Shown: positions 22,219-36,296 of the stretch, piece after piece
How the letters are laid out: the number at the start of each line of letters is the position of its first letter
Position numbering within the stretch: the first letter of the stretch is position 1
From: Dactylellina haptotyla
Lineage: Eukaryota; Ascomycota; Orbiliomycetes; Orbiliales; Orbiliaceae
Length of the DNA stretch: 64,000 nt
Assembly: GCA_031310005.1 (NCBI GenBank)
Contig: CM062388.1
Coordinates: forward strand, 992,001 to 1,056,000
Direction of reading: 5' to 3'
Translations under genes and position numbers: made by a program
The notes under the pieces: model-generated
The model's input: the letters and a program-made list of their open reading frames with translations, nothing else
The model's database searches: none
Told to the model about the DNA's origin: nothing

Positions 22219-25200
22219 TCATCCAACCCACTTCCTCGCATTCCTGAACATCTTCACCCACGGGCCCAAGTGTCCCCACGTCTTCGCATCCTCACTCAAC
22301 CAACTATGCGCCTGCAGCAGCACCGTGCGCTCCGGATGCGGCATCATAGCCAATACTCGCCCATCCTCACTCCTCACGCCCGTAATTCCCAACGGACTTC
22401 CGTTTGGATTCTCAGGGTATTTCTCCGTCACCGCCCCGCGGTTATCCACATACCGCAAACTAACCAACCCCTTCTCACCGAGTTTCGCCGCCGAGGTTCC
22501 AGGCGTTCTAAATACTGCTCTTCCTTCTCCGTGCGCGGTCACAATCGGCATCTTTGTACCGGTCATCCCGGAGAGGAACACGCTCGGGCTGGAGGTATTC
22601 TCCTCGACGACCTCGACCATGCATACCCTAGCTTCGTACTGTTCGCTCTCGTTACGCTCAAAGTTCGGCCAGGTGTCTGCTGCTCCGGGGATCATTTCTT
22701 TCAAATGGCTGAGGAATTGACATCCATTGCATACACCGAGGGTGAATGTATCCTTTCTTTCGAAGAAACCTTTGAAGTCCTGTCGGGTTTGTGGGTGTAG
22801 TAGTACGGACTTTGCCCAGCCTGCTCCGGCACCTAGGACGTCACCATAGGAGAAACCACCGCACGCTGCGAGGCCGGTGAACGAGGACAGAGAGACACCG
22901 CCGGAGATCAAGTCGGTCATGTGGACGTCCACTGGAGTAAAGCCGGCCATGAGGAATGCAAAGGCCATTTCTGCGTGGCCGTTTACGCCTTGCTCGCGGA
23001 GGATGGCGACTTTCGGTTTTGATGAGAGTGAAACTGGGATGACGTCTTCTGTTGGGTTGAATGTAGTTTGGAAAGATAGACCTGGGTTCTCGTCGTCGTT
23101 AATGGCAGCGTATTCCTGATCCGCGCAATACGGGTTATCTCGAATCTTTTGCATCTCGTAAGATGTTCGTGCCCACGAGGACTGTAAAGCGGAACGGGTA
23201 GATGAGAAAATCTTGTTGTTCACATAGCTGATATCCACTGGCTGCGGGCTGGTGAAGACTGGTTTTGCAATCGGGAAGATAGATTCAGCTACAACTCCAG
23301 AGCTTGTAAAGACTTTGCTGAACGCATCGAGATCTGTCTCTTTGATCTGGAATAAGGCGCCGAGTTCTTCGTTGAATAGTGCCGAGATGACATCTGCTTC
23401 ACTTTCACCCTTGATCAAGCTATCCAGCTTGACATCCAAACCGCAACGACCAGCGAAGGACATCTCCAACAATGTAGTGATGAGACCACCATCGCTGCGG
23501 TCGTGATATGCATGTACGATACCGGATTCTCGCAGTTGCTGAACCGCTTTGAAAAAGCCCTTGAAGGCCTCAACATCCCGGACATCAGGAACTTCATGGC
23601 CAACTTGACCGAAAACTTGAGCTAGGGCACTTCCTCCCAGAGTTCTGAATCCACTCGCAAGATCAACGAAGACGAGAATCGAGTCCTCAATTCGGGCAAT
23701 CGCGGGTGTCCACGTAGTGGTAATATCACCCACTGCACAGAATGCAGTTACTACCAAGGATACTGGGGCTGTAACTTCATTGTCCTTGCCCCATTTCATC
23801 TTCATACTCATAGAATCCTTGCCCACAGGTATCGAAACACCTAGCTTCGGGCACAGGTCTAACCCAACGGCCTCAACGGCCTCATACAAAGCAGCACCCT
23901 CTCCGGTATGGCTACCAGCAGCCATCCAATTGGCAGATAGACGAACACGCTCGAGACCTCCCAGAATATCAGCTGCAGCAAGATTGGTCAAAGACTCCGC
24001 GACAGCCATTCTAGCCGATGACGCTGGTGATACCAACGCAAGGATTGGTCGCTCTCCCATCGCCATAGCCTCTCCGGTTGTAACATTTGAGGATAATGAA
24101 GTCGCCGTAACACCGACGTCTGCAACTGGGGTTTGCCATGGGCCAACCATCTGGTCTCGAACAACTAATCCTGTAACACTTCGATCTCCAATAGTAATTA
24201 AAAACTGTTTGGACCCAACTGAAGGAAGCGTTAGAACTCGCTCGATAGCTTCGGAGAGCACAGACTCGGGAGCACTAGGAATATATTGCTTCAAGGAGGC
24301 GTCAAAGGTCGGTAGTTGAAGCTTCCTCGTTTGGACATCCTTGTGCATCTTTGGCGGTTTACCAAAGAGTGTAGACATTGGCAAGTCGATGGGTGTAGGG
24401 TGTTCCTTGGAATCTCGGTCGGTCAGAACAAGTTTCTGTTCATCCTCAGATCCTCCAACCGCCCTCCCAACAACTCTGAACCCACATCTCTCTCTCTTCG
24501 CCATGTCTTCGAATATTTGCAGACCTTCCTCTGCGACTGCAAGCACATATCGCTCTTGTGCTTCGCAACACCAGATCTGCAACGGACTCATGCTTTGATC
24601 CGCGTTCTCGACATCTCGCAGTTCGAACTTTGCGCCGAGGCCGGCATCGTGAACGAGCTCAGGTAAGGCATTCGACAACCCACCAGCGCCAACGTCGTGA
24701 ATCGATCGGATCGGGTTATTATCGCCGAGAGCTGTGCAAGCATCGATCACCATCTGTGCCCGTCTTTGCATCTCAGGATTTCCTCTCTGCACCGAAGCAA
24801 AGTCGAGTTCCACCGATCCCTCGCCAGAAGTAACACTCGACGCTGCACCACCTCCCAAGCCGATAAGCATAGCTGGCCCACCGAGAACGATAAGATAGGC
24901 TCCTGGATTGATAGCTCCCTGTTCTTTCAAGGCATGTCCCGGCCGGATGGTACCCAGCCCGCCAGCGATCATGATAGGCTTGTGGTATCCTCTAACCTCG
25001 GCGCCCTTCTCTTCAGGAACAGGCACGGAGGTAGTAAGAGTTCTAAAGTACCCTGTGATGCACGGCCGGCCGAACTCGTTATTGAATGCTGCGCTGCCAA
25101 TTGGTGCTTCAAGCATGATATCCAATGGCGAGGCGATATGATACGGCTTTCCGACGTCTAATTCCCACGGTCTCTTAAAACCTGGGATCAACAGATCCGA

Positions 25201-26406
25201 AACGTTGAAACCTGCCAAACCTGCTTTCGGCTTAGATCCACGGCCGACAGCACCTTCGTCTCTGATTTCTCCTCCGGATCCTGTCGCGGCACCGGGGTAT
25301 GGTGATACAGCTGTCGGGTGGTTATGTGTCTCCACCTTCGCAACGAAATGCACTTTCTCCTCTGTCAACGTCCAGTCTTGACTCTTCGCATCCGGCGCCC
25401 AAAAGGTAGCATCCGATCCTTCCAGGACGGCAGCATTGTCGGAGTATGCGGATATAGTGTACTTTGGATTCGATTTATGAGTGTTTCTGATCATTCCGAA
25501 CAAGGAGTTGGGTTTGTTCTCTCCGTCGATTGTCCAGCTGGCGTTGAACTGCTTGTGGCGGCAGTGCTCTGAGTTGACTTGAGCGAACATGAAGAGCTCG
25601 ACGTCATAGGGATCCCGTGGGCAAGCACCAAAGGGGGAGAATGCGTCGAGGAGGTACTCCTTCTCAGAAGCATCGAGGGCTAGACCATACTTCTTGTTTG
25701 CGTCTTCGAGAGTCTGGCGAGGATTTGAGCTATTGAGGAGACCGATCTGGGTCGCTTGTGCCGGGGCGCTGTCTTCATGGGAGAGAGTTTTGATTGGCAT
25801 GGTCTTAGTAAGTGTCTGAATGGGATTGGAGGGTTAGTTAATGCCGGTAGGAGAATGAAGATTGACTGGGAGGAATACCTGTGTCATTCTATCGTGAAGA
25901 ATATCACTAAAGGAGCTGATATCCAAGCCGCTCGCATCTCCACTGAACTTGAGAGCAAATGCGACACCTCGCTCAATCCGCTTAACCAAGCTACCCATGT
26001 CACAGACATGAGCTATACTCGTCGCCTTTGAAGACCAAGGCGAGATGGTACCCGGACGGGGACTGGCAAAGAGAACCACCACATCGTCGAGTCCGTTAAC
26101 ATTGAACTCTGGGTTCTCAATTGAGTCCTTCAGAAGCTGTATTGAAGGTTCGAAAGTATCCGTATCGTCGCCGTATCGAAGTAATTGATCGATCACTTGG
26201 CGCTCTTTGCTCCGAACATCTTGCAATTTTGCGAGTGCAGCTTCTCCAGTGACTTGGATGTAGTGAACATGAAGGCTGAAGATAGCCTCGAGCTGAACAG
26301 AAGAAGAGGCGCCGAGCTTCGAGTTTATGGATTTTGTGAGTTCCGCGATACGGAATGAGGAAAGAGCGGGAGAGCCTGGTAGTGGGAACCAGGTTGCGCC
26401 AGACAT
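22219..26406 (-). CDS. ADE6: Phosphoribosylformylglycinamidine (FGAM) synthase
   Basis: Two exons on the minus strand, 26406-25879 and 25815-22219, joined at DRMTQ|TLTKT across a 63 bp intron, encode 1374 residues (yeast Ade6 has about 1360). This is the fourth step of purine synthesis: FGAR + glutamine + ATP to FGAM. An N-terminal PurS-like part is followed by the two AIR-synthase-like ATP-binding halves (VETHNHPTAVSPYPGA, IHDVGAGGLSNALPEL, SVPVGKDSMSM-type line as VSIPVGKDSMSMK). The C-terminal glutamine amidotransferase has its nucleophile in LGVCNGCQ and its His/Glu in MPHPERT. The enzyme is cytosolic. The start is followed by a short hydrophobic stretch, as in homologues. It is divergent from the condensin gene. 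Confidence 0.97.
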
Positions 26407-26894
26407 CTTGACTTCCTGATACGAATGAGATGGTTAGAACAGGCGATATCCAACCAATTGATGGCCAATGTTAGTACGTGAGAGAAAATAGTAAAAGTGA
26501 GGACCTACCGGTTCCTTTGTATGCTTAATTGGGTTCTAAATCGAATGCCCTTGAAGAAGGCGGGTCCGAGATGAAAGCTCGCAAGGCTCGAGGACAAATT
26601 TTCGCGGTGTTTCAAGGTGGGCTGCTGCAAGGTGGGATGTGTTGCATGCGGTGTTGCTATCGATAAGATTAGATTAGATCCTGTTGCCGCATCGGGACTA
26701 GTCCGGCGGCCGTGTTGGTAAACAATGAAAACAAACAACACTTCTTCTGAGCAACCTCGAAAGCTCTCTCCAGGCGGGCATAGCGAGCAAGCACATCCCA
26801 CCCCGACGGGACCACATTCGATTGATAGAAACAATACCGATACACATTAACCCTCCCCGGAGCGCTGTAAAAAGGGTACACGAAAGGCGCAATC
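26407..26894. promoter_or_regulatory. Bidirectional promoter region between ADE6 and the condensin gene
   Basis: 488 bp between two divergent start codons. Both genes must be driven from here. No purine-pathway or cell-cycle motif was identified with confidence. Confidence 0.6.
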
Positions 26895-29800
26895 ATGCCG
26901 CCCAAGAAAGCCGGAGCCACCGCGCGAAAACCGCGGGCGACAAAAGCGTCCAAAGGAGCTGCGGCCAAAGAAGCTGCGGCAGCAGCATCCACCTCAGGCA
27001 CACCCCCCGCAGAAGCCCCAGCATTCGAATACACTCCTCTCCAGAAAGCAATTCAGAACACATTTGTATCAGCGCAGGGAACTACAGCGACCCACCGCAA
27101 GCTATGCGTATCGCTGCGAGCCACGCAGGAGAAGTGCGCCCAGGAAGGCATGCGGGCAGAGAAGGCGTTCTGCGTGGAGTTCACACGTTGCTTGAATCGT
27201 GCGCTGGTCGTCAAGAAAGGAGAAGCTGTAGGAGATCGAATACTTAAGTTCTGCGATCTCTTTATACGGCACATCTACGAGAAAGGTAGCTCTCAGAGTG
27301 GGATATATATACAAATCTGGATACCTGCTGACGCAATGCAAATACAGAGGCCAAGGATCGAAAAGCCGCAAAAACGAGCGACGGAGATGTGGATATGGGA
27401 GGCGAAGAAGAACAGGAGGAAGAAGAGGAAATGCCTAATTCGTGTACCACCCGATTCACCCGCTACCTTCTCCAGCATCTCAGTAAAGGTCTTCTCGCCG
27501 CGAACAAAATTGTCAGGTTCAGAGTCTGCCAGTTCTTTGCTCTCACTTTGAGCTCTATACCCGCCTTGGAAGAAAATACCTTCGCCAATCTGAAGAAAGG
27601 GCTTGTACGGAGGATGTACGACAGAGAGTCAAACATCAGAGTACAGGCTTCACTCGCATTGATGAGGCTAGGGTTTGGAGTTGCAGATGAGGAAGAGGAA
27701 AGCGACTTTGACGATGAAGACGACGATGAAGGTCTCGTACAGAATACCGTCGTCGGGAGACTCGTGGATCGACTCTCTGGTGACAATAGCGCGTATGTAC
27801 CCTTCTTCTATCACCTTTTAGAATTCGTTTTAACATATATCCAAGGGACGTTCGTCGTGCAATTCTACTTAATCTAAACCACACCCCACTAACCCTCCCA
27901 CATCTCCTGGAGAGGTCACGAGACTTGGACGCCATAACACGTCGCCTCGTCTACTCTCGTACTCTCCCCTCCCTCGGCGACTTCCGCCTCCTCACAATCT
28001 CCATGCGTGAGAAAATTCTTCGCTGGGGTCTCCAAGATCGTGACCCTGCCGTCAGAAAAGCCGCAGAGCGCGCCTTCGTCGACAACTGGGTATCTAACGC
28101 TGACGGTGACATTCTCGAAGTCCTAGAAAGACTCGATGTCGTCAACAGCAAGGTTGCCGAGATGGCAATGGAAGCCTACTGGCAGTTTGGGAACTCAATC
28201 GATAAGCCCTTTGGAACAGAATATTGGGAAGATCTGACGCCAGAGTCTGTCTTCCTCGCGAGGACGTTTCACGATTACTGCCGAGACCCAGAGACGCAGA
28301 ATGATCACCACATCGATGAAAAGATGCCCGAGGTTACGCATTTGGCGTTTATTATTCAGAAGAACGCTAATTTGTTAATGGATTCGCCGCCTGGGGTTCC
28401 AGTGAACCCTGGTAAGAAAGGGACGAACGGGAACGTTAATCCACCCAAGGATGCAGCTGAGGTTGAGTTTATCGTCGAACAGCTGCTTCTCATCGCGATG
28501 AAGTCTGACTATGGTGACGAAATTGGACGCAGAAAAATGTTTTCGTTATTGAGAGAGTTATTGGCAATTGTAGATCTCCCGGAGGCAACTGTCAGTCGTA
28601 TAATAGAAGTAATGCGCAAAGTTTCCGGCGGAGAGCGCGAATTTTGCTCAGTAACGCTCGAGATTATCGCCGAAGTTCACGATACCATCGCCCCGGAGGA
28701 AGATGAGCCAGCAGTGGACGGAGACGACGCGGACTCATTCCATTCTGCGCAATCTGAACCAGAAGGTCGGCCGAAACCAAAGGCCAAAGCGAAACCAAAA
28801 CCGAAGCCGAAGAAGGCAAAACGGGTAGTCGATAGTGACGACGAGATGATGGATGTTGACGAGGACGATGAGGACGACGACGGCGAGGAGGATCCTGAGG
28901 AAAACAGGGCTATTAAGGAGATGGTTACCAATCTCAGGTGTCTATTTATTGCGCAGTGTATGCTGGAGAACGTCGAGGGCGATCTAAATTCGAACGCCCA
29001 TTTGACCACAATGCTGAATGGGTTGATCATTCCGGCTGTACGCTCGCAAGAGGCTCCGATAAGAGAAAGAGGCTTAAGATGCCTGGGATTGTGCTGTTTG
29101 CTTGATAAGGTGAGCTCATCAGATTTTAATTGATAACGAAGACTTTGGCCGCTGCTAACGGAGAATGATACTGGCAGCCACTCGCGGAAGAGAATATGGC
29201 GCTGTTCGCTCATTGCTTTAACAAGGGGCATGAAGAGCTACAAATCGAAGCGGCACATATCATCTCCGACATCCTGGTTGTTCACGGCGCATCATTGTTT
29301 GAAAGCGAGAAATGCCAAATCGAACAGAAGACGGTTTTCAAGATGTTTGGGAAGGCCATCAAGTTGGATGACAGCCCGGAAGCGCAGGCTGTCTCTGCTG
29401 AGGTTCTTTGCAAGCTATTCTTGGCTAAAGTTATCGATGACGACGACGTACGTGAACTCGTTAATATTTATTCACTGTATAAGGGTAAGGCTAACGTGGA
29501 TGTTGTCTAGTTACTCAAAGCGACCGTTATCGCATATTTCGATGCCGCCACGAATGATAATCTGACGCTTCGTCAAACACTATCATACTTTTTACCTGTA
29601 TATTGCCATTCGCGCGACGATAATCAGATTAGAATGCAGCGCATCACGGTTTCGACATTACACACTCTGATCAGTATTTTTGCGAACCTGGACGAGGGAG
29701 AAGAGATGGTTACACCTAGTAATATCGCCAGTCAGCTGGCAGACTGGACTGATCCAAGAAAAGTTTTCAGACTTGACGCTTCAGACCAGAGTAAGGTCAA

Positions 29801-30357
29801 TTGGGACGTACATATTGACCTTGCAGCTGACTTGGTCGCGAAAATCGCGAGTGGAAGTACCAGTCTGTTTCCCCCAATTATATCTTTATCTACAGCGGAT
29901 GCTAATATAAATTTAATTTCGAATAGAGGAGGAAAAGAAGATACTTTGCCAGATGCTAGGTAAACTTGTCATCAGTGCCTCTTGCACACCGGAGAAACTA
30001 CAAGAACTTTCAGAGCAGACTGCGGAGCTCGTTGAATCGAAGGCTGTCACCGATGCTGTATCGAGGAACGCACTCATAAAGTTCCAAGCAAGTCTCGAGA
30101 AGGTTCTAGCACAGCAAGCTGAGGGCCCAGGCAGAGAGCGGAGCAGGAGTCGTCCAGGTACTAGGGGTAGCGCCACTAGCGCCGGCGGCGACGGGGCAGG
30201 TGACGGATCTAGAACCTCGGAGGCCATAGTCGGAGAAATGGAGGATTTAGCAATTGTTAACAATCAGAAGGCACAAGGGCAAGATACAGACGCCGAGGGA
30301 GATCCAGAAGGTGATGCTGAGGAGGTTGAGGAGGAAGACGAAGATGAGGATATGTAG
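26895..30357 (+). CDS. YCG1: Condensin complex subunit 3 (CAP-G / Ycg1 / Cnd3)
   Basis: Six exons: 26895-27285, 27348-27792, 27846-29109, 29178-29447, 29511-29856 and 29927-30357; introns 53-70 bp. The product is 1048 residues, as expected for the family. The N-terminus is Lys/Ala-rich (PPKKAG). HEAT-repeat lines run through the protein: KIVRFRVCQFFALTL, the junction SA|DVRRAILLNLNHTP and QDRDPAVRKAAERAFVDNW. A long acidic/KPK-rich insert lies in the middle (KAKAKPKPKPKKAKRV then DEDDEDDD), and the C-terminus is acidic (EEEDEDEDM). As the HEAT subunit of condensin it binds DNA with the kleisin Brn1 and compacts mitotic chromosomes. Exon joins were chosen for frame and motif continuity. Confidence 0.93.
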
Positions 30358-30716
30358 TGAAAGTAAAGCGCGTAATATAATGATGGCTAAAAGAACGTTA
30401 TGAATAATGTACGCCGCCTTTTCATTGTCATTGGTGTTTGGGAGGGCATTTAATCTCGGTGGGATCATGTTGCAAAAAGCACGAAATGTTAGAGTTACGT
30501 CAGCATTGGGCATTCCAGGTTTCGTCTTTATATGAATTATATGAATTATTGTTTTCTCTTAAAATTCTATTGTCATTCAATCGTAAAGAGTCTATATGAC
30601 ATTATGAGGAAGCAAAATGAAGGCGCAGTGCCTTGAGAATCGATAATTAAAATCGAATCCGTGTAAACGAATCAAGAAAGAAAAAAGACGTATCAAAACA
30701 AGTTTCCTTCAATTGT

Positions 30717-31911
30717 TTATTTGCTTCGCTTGTAAATTTTGTTCAAGAAGCTTGTCAAGACTTCCTTCTTGAGTCCGGAGCTCTCGTTAACGTTATCGAT
30801 CATCTTTCTGATCTTGCCGACGACAGCCTCCTCATAGTCTTGGTATCTCTTCTCGAGGTCCAGTTCGACAAAGACCTTCTTGACTCTCGCCTCTGCCTCA
30901 TCGTCCTTCTTTCCGTAGTTGCTGTCCAGGATCTCACGCTGTTCCGGGGTGGCGATAGCGAGGGCCTGGTTAATGAGCCAACCGCACTTGTTGTCCTTGA
31001 TGTCGGTTCCGATCTTGCCAATGTGCTCCGGGTCACCGTAGCAGTCAAGGTAGTCATCCTGGATCTGGAAGTACTCTCCGAGGGGAATGAGGACATCTTG
31101 CGCCTGTTTGAGGTTCTCTGGGGTCGCGATGCCAGCCATGTACATGGCTAGGGCAACAGGGAGGTAAAAGGAGTAGTAGGCTGTCTTGAAGATGACGATG
31201 AAGCTGTGTTTCTCGAGGGAGAATTTAGAGAGGTCAACACGGTCTTCAGGAGCAGTGATGAGGTCAAGGAGCTGGCCGAGCTCAGTTTGGAAGGTGGTTT
31301 CGTGGAAGAGCTCGAGGAGGTCGACGTAGTAAGATTCCTGGCGGAAGTGCTTCTTGAGAAGGACGTAGATGGCGGCTTCGAGCATGAAGGCATCATTGAT
31401 GGCGATCATGCCAACACCTTCGTGGAGGTACCAGCAGGGGCTCCCACGGCGGGTCTTGGAGCTGTCCATGATGTCGTCGGCGACGAGGAAGTACGCTTGG
31501 AGCTAGAAACCATATAGAAAATCAATAATTGCGTCTATAAAAGATTGAGAATGGAAGAGGTTTACCAATTCGGTACACCATCCGAGGATGGCGCTGCGCA
31601 GGTATTCGGTGTCATCGAGCTTGTCCTTGCCGGTAAGGATGCTGTAAGTGTCGACGACGGACATGCCGCGGTTGCACTTGCCGCCGACTGTATTGTGCTC
31701 AAGAACCTAGAATTCATTAAAGTGAATCGGATGTCAGCTTTTGATATCATTTTGGGGTGCCAATGGGGCGGAAGAGGGGAACTGCGGCACTGACTCTGCG
31801 GTACCAGGCAGCAGCCTCTGGCGAGATCTTATAGCTCTCCAGGGCGCCCATGAGCTCGTCAACGAGCAGAGGGAAGACGGCTTCGAACTCTTTCAGCGTA
31901 GTTTTGCCCAT
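30717..31911 (-). CDS. ERG20: Farnesyl diphosphate synthase
   Basis: Three exons on the minus strand, 31911-31795, 31706-31566 and 31502-30717, encode 347 residues (yeast Erg20 has 352). Both aspartate-rich Mg-diphosphate motifs are present: DDIMD (residues 95-99, in [15 protein letters not shown]) and DDYLD (235-239, in [16 protein letters not shown]). The chain-length region before the first motif has the usual AYFLV. The C-terminus is IYKRSK; a basic end near this point is typical. It condenses IPP with DMAPP and GPP to farnesyl diphosphate, feeding sterols, ubiquinone and prenylated proteins. The first intron uses a weaker GTCAGT donor. The 359 bp between this stop and the condensin stop hold no gene. 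Confidence 0.97.
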
Positions 31912-33345
31912 TTTGAAGTAGCAGTGATGTCAATTGGATCGAGAGGAGGGGTTAGGAGGGTGGTGGTGGAAGAAAGAAGGAGGAGGAATGGTGAGAAGGG
32001 CGAGGACGTGTGCGTGTGTGTTGGGTTGAGGTTTTTCGCTTGGTGAAGCTGCACGCTTTTTAAGGTGCTCGAGCGAGGCCGCAGGGCGACCGGACCCACT
32101 CCTTTATATCGTCACATATATATACGCATGGTACATGTACACCCAAGTAATCATATTCACCTCTTATTATCCTCTTATAGCTCGTCCGAGCCGCCGAAAT
32201 ACGGTCCCCGACAGCAGCGACAGTTTGTCTTAGGTGCCGGTCCCATAGGAATCAAGCTGCTCGAGCCCGCGTTGAAGGGATCCGGACCAGCGATCGCTGA
32301 TGGTCAGGGCAGCCAAGACCGTAGCTGCAAGTGACAGGCGAGAGATTGACCAAGGTCCCCACCCGCCCACATTTCGCTACGAGCTACTGCTTTCAGGACC
32401 GCCGGAGTCCAAGCTCGAGATCAGATGGTGCGTCTGTTGGAGGCCTCAGTAGGAATTCCGGCAATTGCGCGTGGATGCTGTCAAAGGATATGGAAGATAA
32501 AATTGGCAGAGCGGGCTGGATCGAAAGAGGCCGCGTTGTATGACAAAGTTCTCTGAACCGGCTGCGGTCCTACCATCCACGTTTTCTGTCTATTGCGGCA
32601 GTTCTGTGCGATTCTGTGGGACACTGTTCTGCTGGATATCGCCATGGATGCTGGTGATGTTTTATTGCTGAGGTCTGCAGTTTGCGGAGCTTAGCTTCCT
32701 CGTTCGCGGTTGCTGTTGGAGGCAGACCTGCCCGCGACTTCACTCCAACACATCAACAACACCCGCCCAGCATTACCAGCACCAACAACAAACACCCCGT
32801 CGCGCCCTGATCAACAGCTGTTAACAGGACTGCAGTCATCCCAAGCCCGGGTACTCCTTCTCCAAGCCGATTCTCAATCCCCTCTTGATAGTCTTGTCTT
32901 CAAACTTAAACGGAAGGAGTAGGAGAGACGCACAGAACTCAGTTTTTCATGCCGAACATCGCGGCGCACCTTGCCTGTTTTCCTGTTCCACCTTCCAATC
33001 AATTTCAACACCATTTCTCGACTGCAACAATAACAACACCGACGACCAGGCTAGTCCTGTCACACAGCTGACTTTTCATAAGGCCCATATTAGAAAAATA
33101 AGGCCGCTACCCGCTGGGAGTAGCCGCAAGCGTGTTTCCCACGTGGCTGTAAAAAGCTGGTCTGAATTACACCGCATTTCAACAAGGTCATAAATAGAGA
33201 TCGGCAAGCCTTTCCGCAGATACACTTGAACTCTGTTATATCTGGTGCCTCTCCCTTGCTTGGGGAATCGCCAGGAGGAAAAAAACAGTTCTTTTCTGTG
33301 CTACATTCGGGATATCCCGACCATCCAGATCCTATTGAACGGGAG
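31912..33345. promoter_or_regulatory. Intergenic region between divergent ERG20 and CDC23
   Basis: 1.4 kb upstream of both genes. No coding frame of note. It holds C/T-rich and CAACA-rich tracts near 32710-33040 that look like 5' leader sequence of the CDC23-type gene. No defined regulatory site recognised. Confidence 0.45.
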
Positions 33346-35544
33346 ATGGCTTCCCCTGTCGCCCCAGATGGTGTCAAATACGACTTTGTAACTTTAAGAA
33401 GAGAGCTACGACTCGCGGCAAAAAGGTGTTCGGATAGATGCCTTTTCCAAGCTTCAAAATGGTAGGTTGTTCTTCATATCGGCCTTGTCCCGCCTTTCAT
33501 TTAGTTGGCTCTCGTACGCAACCAACCCCCATCCTGTAGAACCCGCCTCCTTGAAAGCTTGGGTATACGTGGTTTCCCTTTACTGTCTGTTTGTCAGTCT
33601 TGAACGTCTTGATTGCTGTCATGCCTGTGGATATATTCTCACCTTGTCGTACACGCGTGCTAATTAGGGATACTTTGTCACCAGGATTGCAGAACAACTG
33701 AACTCTCTACCATCAGATGTTTCCCAAACAATGAAGAGCCGGTCATCTAGCACGGCTCTGACCGATGAGGATCTGAGGTTAGACGGATTTTTTAGCGATG
33801 ACGAAGAAGACAAATACTGTCTTGCCAAATCTTATTTTGATGTACACGAATTCGACCGAGCATCAAGGGTCGCAGATGGGTGTGTGAGCTCCAAAGCTGC
33901 ATTCCTTTGTTTGTACGCAAAGTTCATGGTAAGTAAGATTAATATCTATCATCCCGAGAGAGCCCCAGTGAAATTAATATCTCGGTAGGCTGGAGAGAAG
34001 CGGAAAGACGAAGAAAGCGAGATGGTACTAGGTAATTGGTCTGCAATATTGTATGCCCCGACCAATCTAACATCTCGTAGGGCCACTGGATGGGAATGTA
34101 ACTGCAAATAAGGAGCTACCCATTATAACGAAAAAGCTGGAGACCATGCTCGCTGAGAAAGAAGACACATTCCTATTATATTTGTAAGAGTAATAGAAAC
34201 GAGATACACGCATTATCTTGAGCGCACTAACGTATTCTAGATATGGTGTTGTCCTTCTCAAGCAGAGAAATGAAAAACAAGCATACGAAGCTTTAGTCCG
34301 ATCCGTTAGCGCATACCCCTATAACTGGGCGGCCTGGGACGAATTGAAAACAATTACAAAATCTATAGATGATGTAAGGTTTCTAGCCATTGCTTCTAAA
34401 AAACTATTAGCTAATTGGTCTAAGGTGACCCGTGCGATGCAAGACTTGCCCGAACACCTGATCACACACTTTTTTCACGTCTTGGCTTCACAAGAGCTGT
34501 ACCATGTCAATGAACATGTTCACAGCCTGGTTGACCAACTATCTGATATTTTCCCGGGAAGTGCCTGGTTGAAGAGCCAAAGAGCACTTCTTCTCTATCA
34601 TGTAAAAGGTATGTCACTTGATACTATCACTAGATATTTACCACTAATATGTCACAGATTATGAGGAGTCGGAGAAAATATTCGACGAGATAATGCAAAG
34701 CGATCCTTACCGTCTCGACTTCCTAGATCACTATTCAAACATCCTCTACGTCATGGACAAGCGTTCGAAACTGGCTTTCGTCGCCCAAGTTGCCTCTGCA
34801 ACGGACAAATTCCGACCAGAAACTTGCTGCGTAATCGGAAACTACTTCTCTATGCGCTCGGAACACGAAAAGAGCATCATGTACTTCCGGCGTGCGCTTA
34901 ATCTAGACCGTAACTTTCTCAGCGCCTGGACCCTCCTCGGCCACGAATTCGTCGAACTAAAGAACACCCACGCAGCAATCGAATCCTACCGACGCGCGAT
35001 CGATGTAAATCGCAAAGACTACCGCGCCTGGTACGGTCTCGGCCAGGCCTATGAAGTACTCGAAATGAACTACTACGCACTCTACTACTACCAACGTGCG
35101 GGCGCGCTCCGCCCTTACGATAGTCAAATGTGGGCCGCCATGGCTGCCTGTTACGAAAAGATGAACCGTCCGGACGATGCGATCAAGTCCTACAAGCGCG
35201 CGTTGTCGGGTAATACCTCAGCCGCGGCGACGAACCAGTGGGACGGATTCGAGTTAAACACCAAGACGCTCATCAAGATCGCCAAGCTGTACGAGAAGGT
35301 GAGGCGGAGCGATGAGGCGGTGCATTATATGGAGATGTGTTTGAAGGCCGAGCCGGATCTGGGGCCGAATGAAGATATCGCGACGGCGAAGAGTTGGTTG
35401 GCGCACTATGAGAAGGATCGGATGAACTTGGGGAGGGCGTTGCAGCTGGCGCAAGAGCTGTTTGATGCTGGGTTGATGGTGGAAGATTCTAGGGCCATGG
35501 TTAGGGATATTCGGAATCAGTTAGATATGGACCATCCTAGGTGA
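33346..35544 (+). CDS. CDC23: Anaphase-promoting complex subunit 8 (Cdc23/Cut23)
   Basis: Six exons: 33346-33461, 33685-33928, 33989-34031, 34081-34183, 34241-34608 and 34658-35544; introns are 223, 60, 49, 57 and 49 bp. The protein has 586 residues, between S. pombe Cut23 and yeast Cdc23 in length. After the N-terminal APC8 segment ([24 protein letters not shown]) come tandem TPR units: [58 protein letters not shown] and AIKSYKRAL. It is a scaffold TPR subunit of the APC/C ubiquitin ligase in the nucleus, needed for the metaphase-anaphase transition. The first intron, at 223 bp, is long for this window. Confidence 0.95.
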
Positions 35545-36296
35545 ATTTTCCTGTGAAATCTTGATTATAGATATTCATTTTTGTATCGGCACCTAGAAAG
35601 GACAATAAATTTCTATAGATTCGTGGCCGCAATGAAGCACCACTCGGATTTGAAGCGAAGGTGATCTATCCTGATGCTAGTATGGCTGTGTTAGTTATTC
35701 CGCCTCCAAGTTAAGTTTACAGACAACTGGGCAACACCAGCGTCTGGCAACGGCGGCGCGTCGAACTGACACTGACGTATTTGCGCAGTCTACTGGCAAC
35801 GAGACTACGCAGTCTATATTAATATGCTCGCAAACCTTCGTACTACGGTCTCTAGCGACTTGTTCATTTGGTTTCTCTCTATTAGTTTGTAAAAGCTCCG
35901 TTCGTTTTCTTCGAATAAATCAAATCCTGTAAGCTTTGTCCAAATCAGTTCTGGAACCTTAATATCCCAGCTCCGAATATCGTTGTTCATCATAACCGAA
36001 AGCAACGAAGGCCAATAGAATTCAATTCTGCAACGGGCTAATCCCACCTACTACCAGTCATTTTCCCGAGCTATCACTTGAGCCAGATTTATGAGTGGTT
36101 TCCCAAGAATAACTTCTCCGCCAACCTGCAGCTGCATTAATATCTACCAGGCACTTATTACTCACATCTCGCACACATCCTCCCTCATCCTCATCTTCGT
36201 TCCCATTCTTCTTCTCATTCACCCCACACTCTTGCTTGCGTGTCATAAGTGATATATTAGTTGGTAGCATAGCCTCCAGCGGATACCACAGATACA
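35545..36296. other. Intergenic region
   Basis: 752 bp. A small minus-strand frame (35814-36047) has no recognised domain and is probably chance. The end is the upstream region of the protease-like gene. Confidence 0.4.

Noticed and set aside
27389-27877. Separate acidic small protein gene
   Set aside because: The frame joins the condensin exons on both sides at good splice sites and carries HEAT-repeat sequence.
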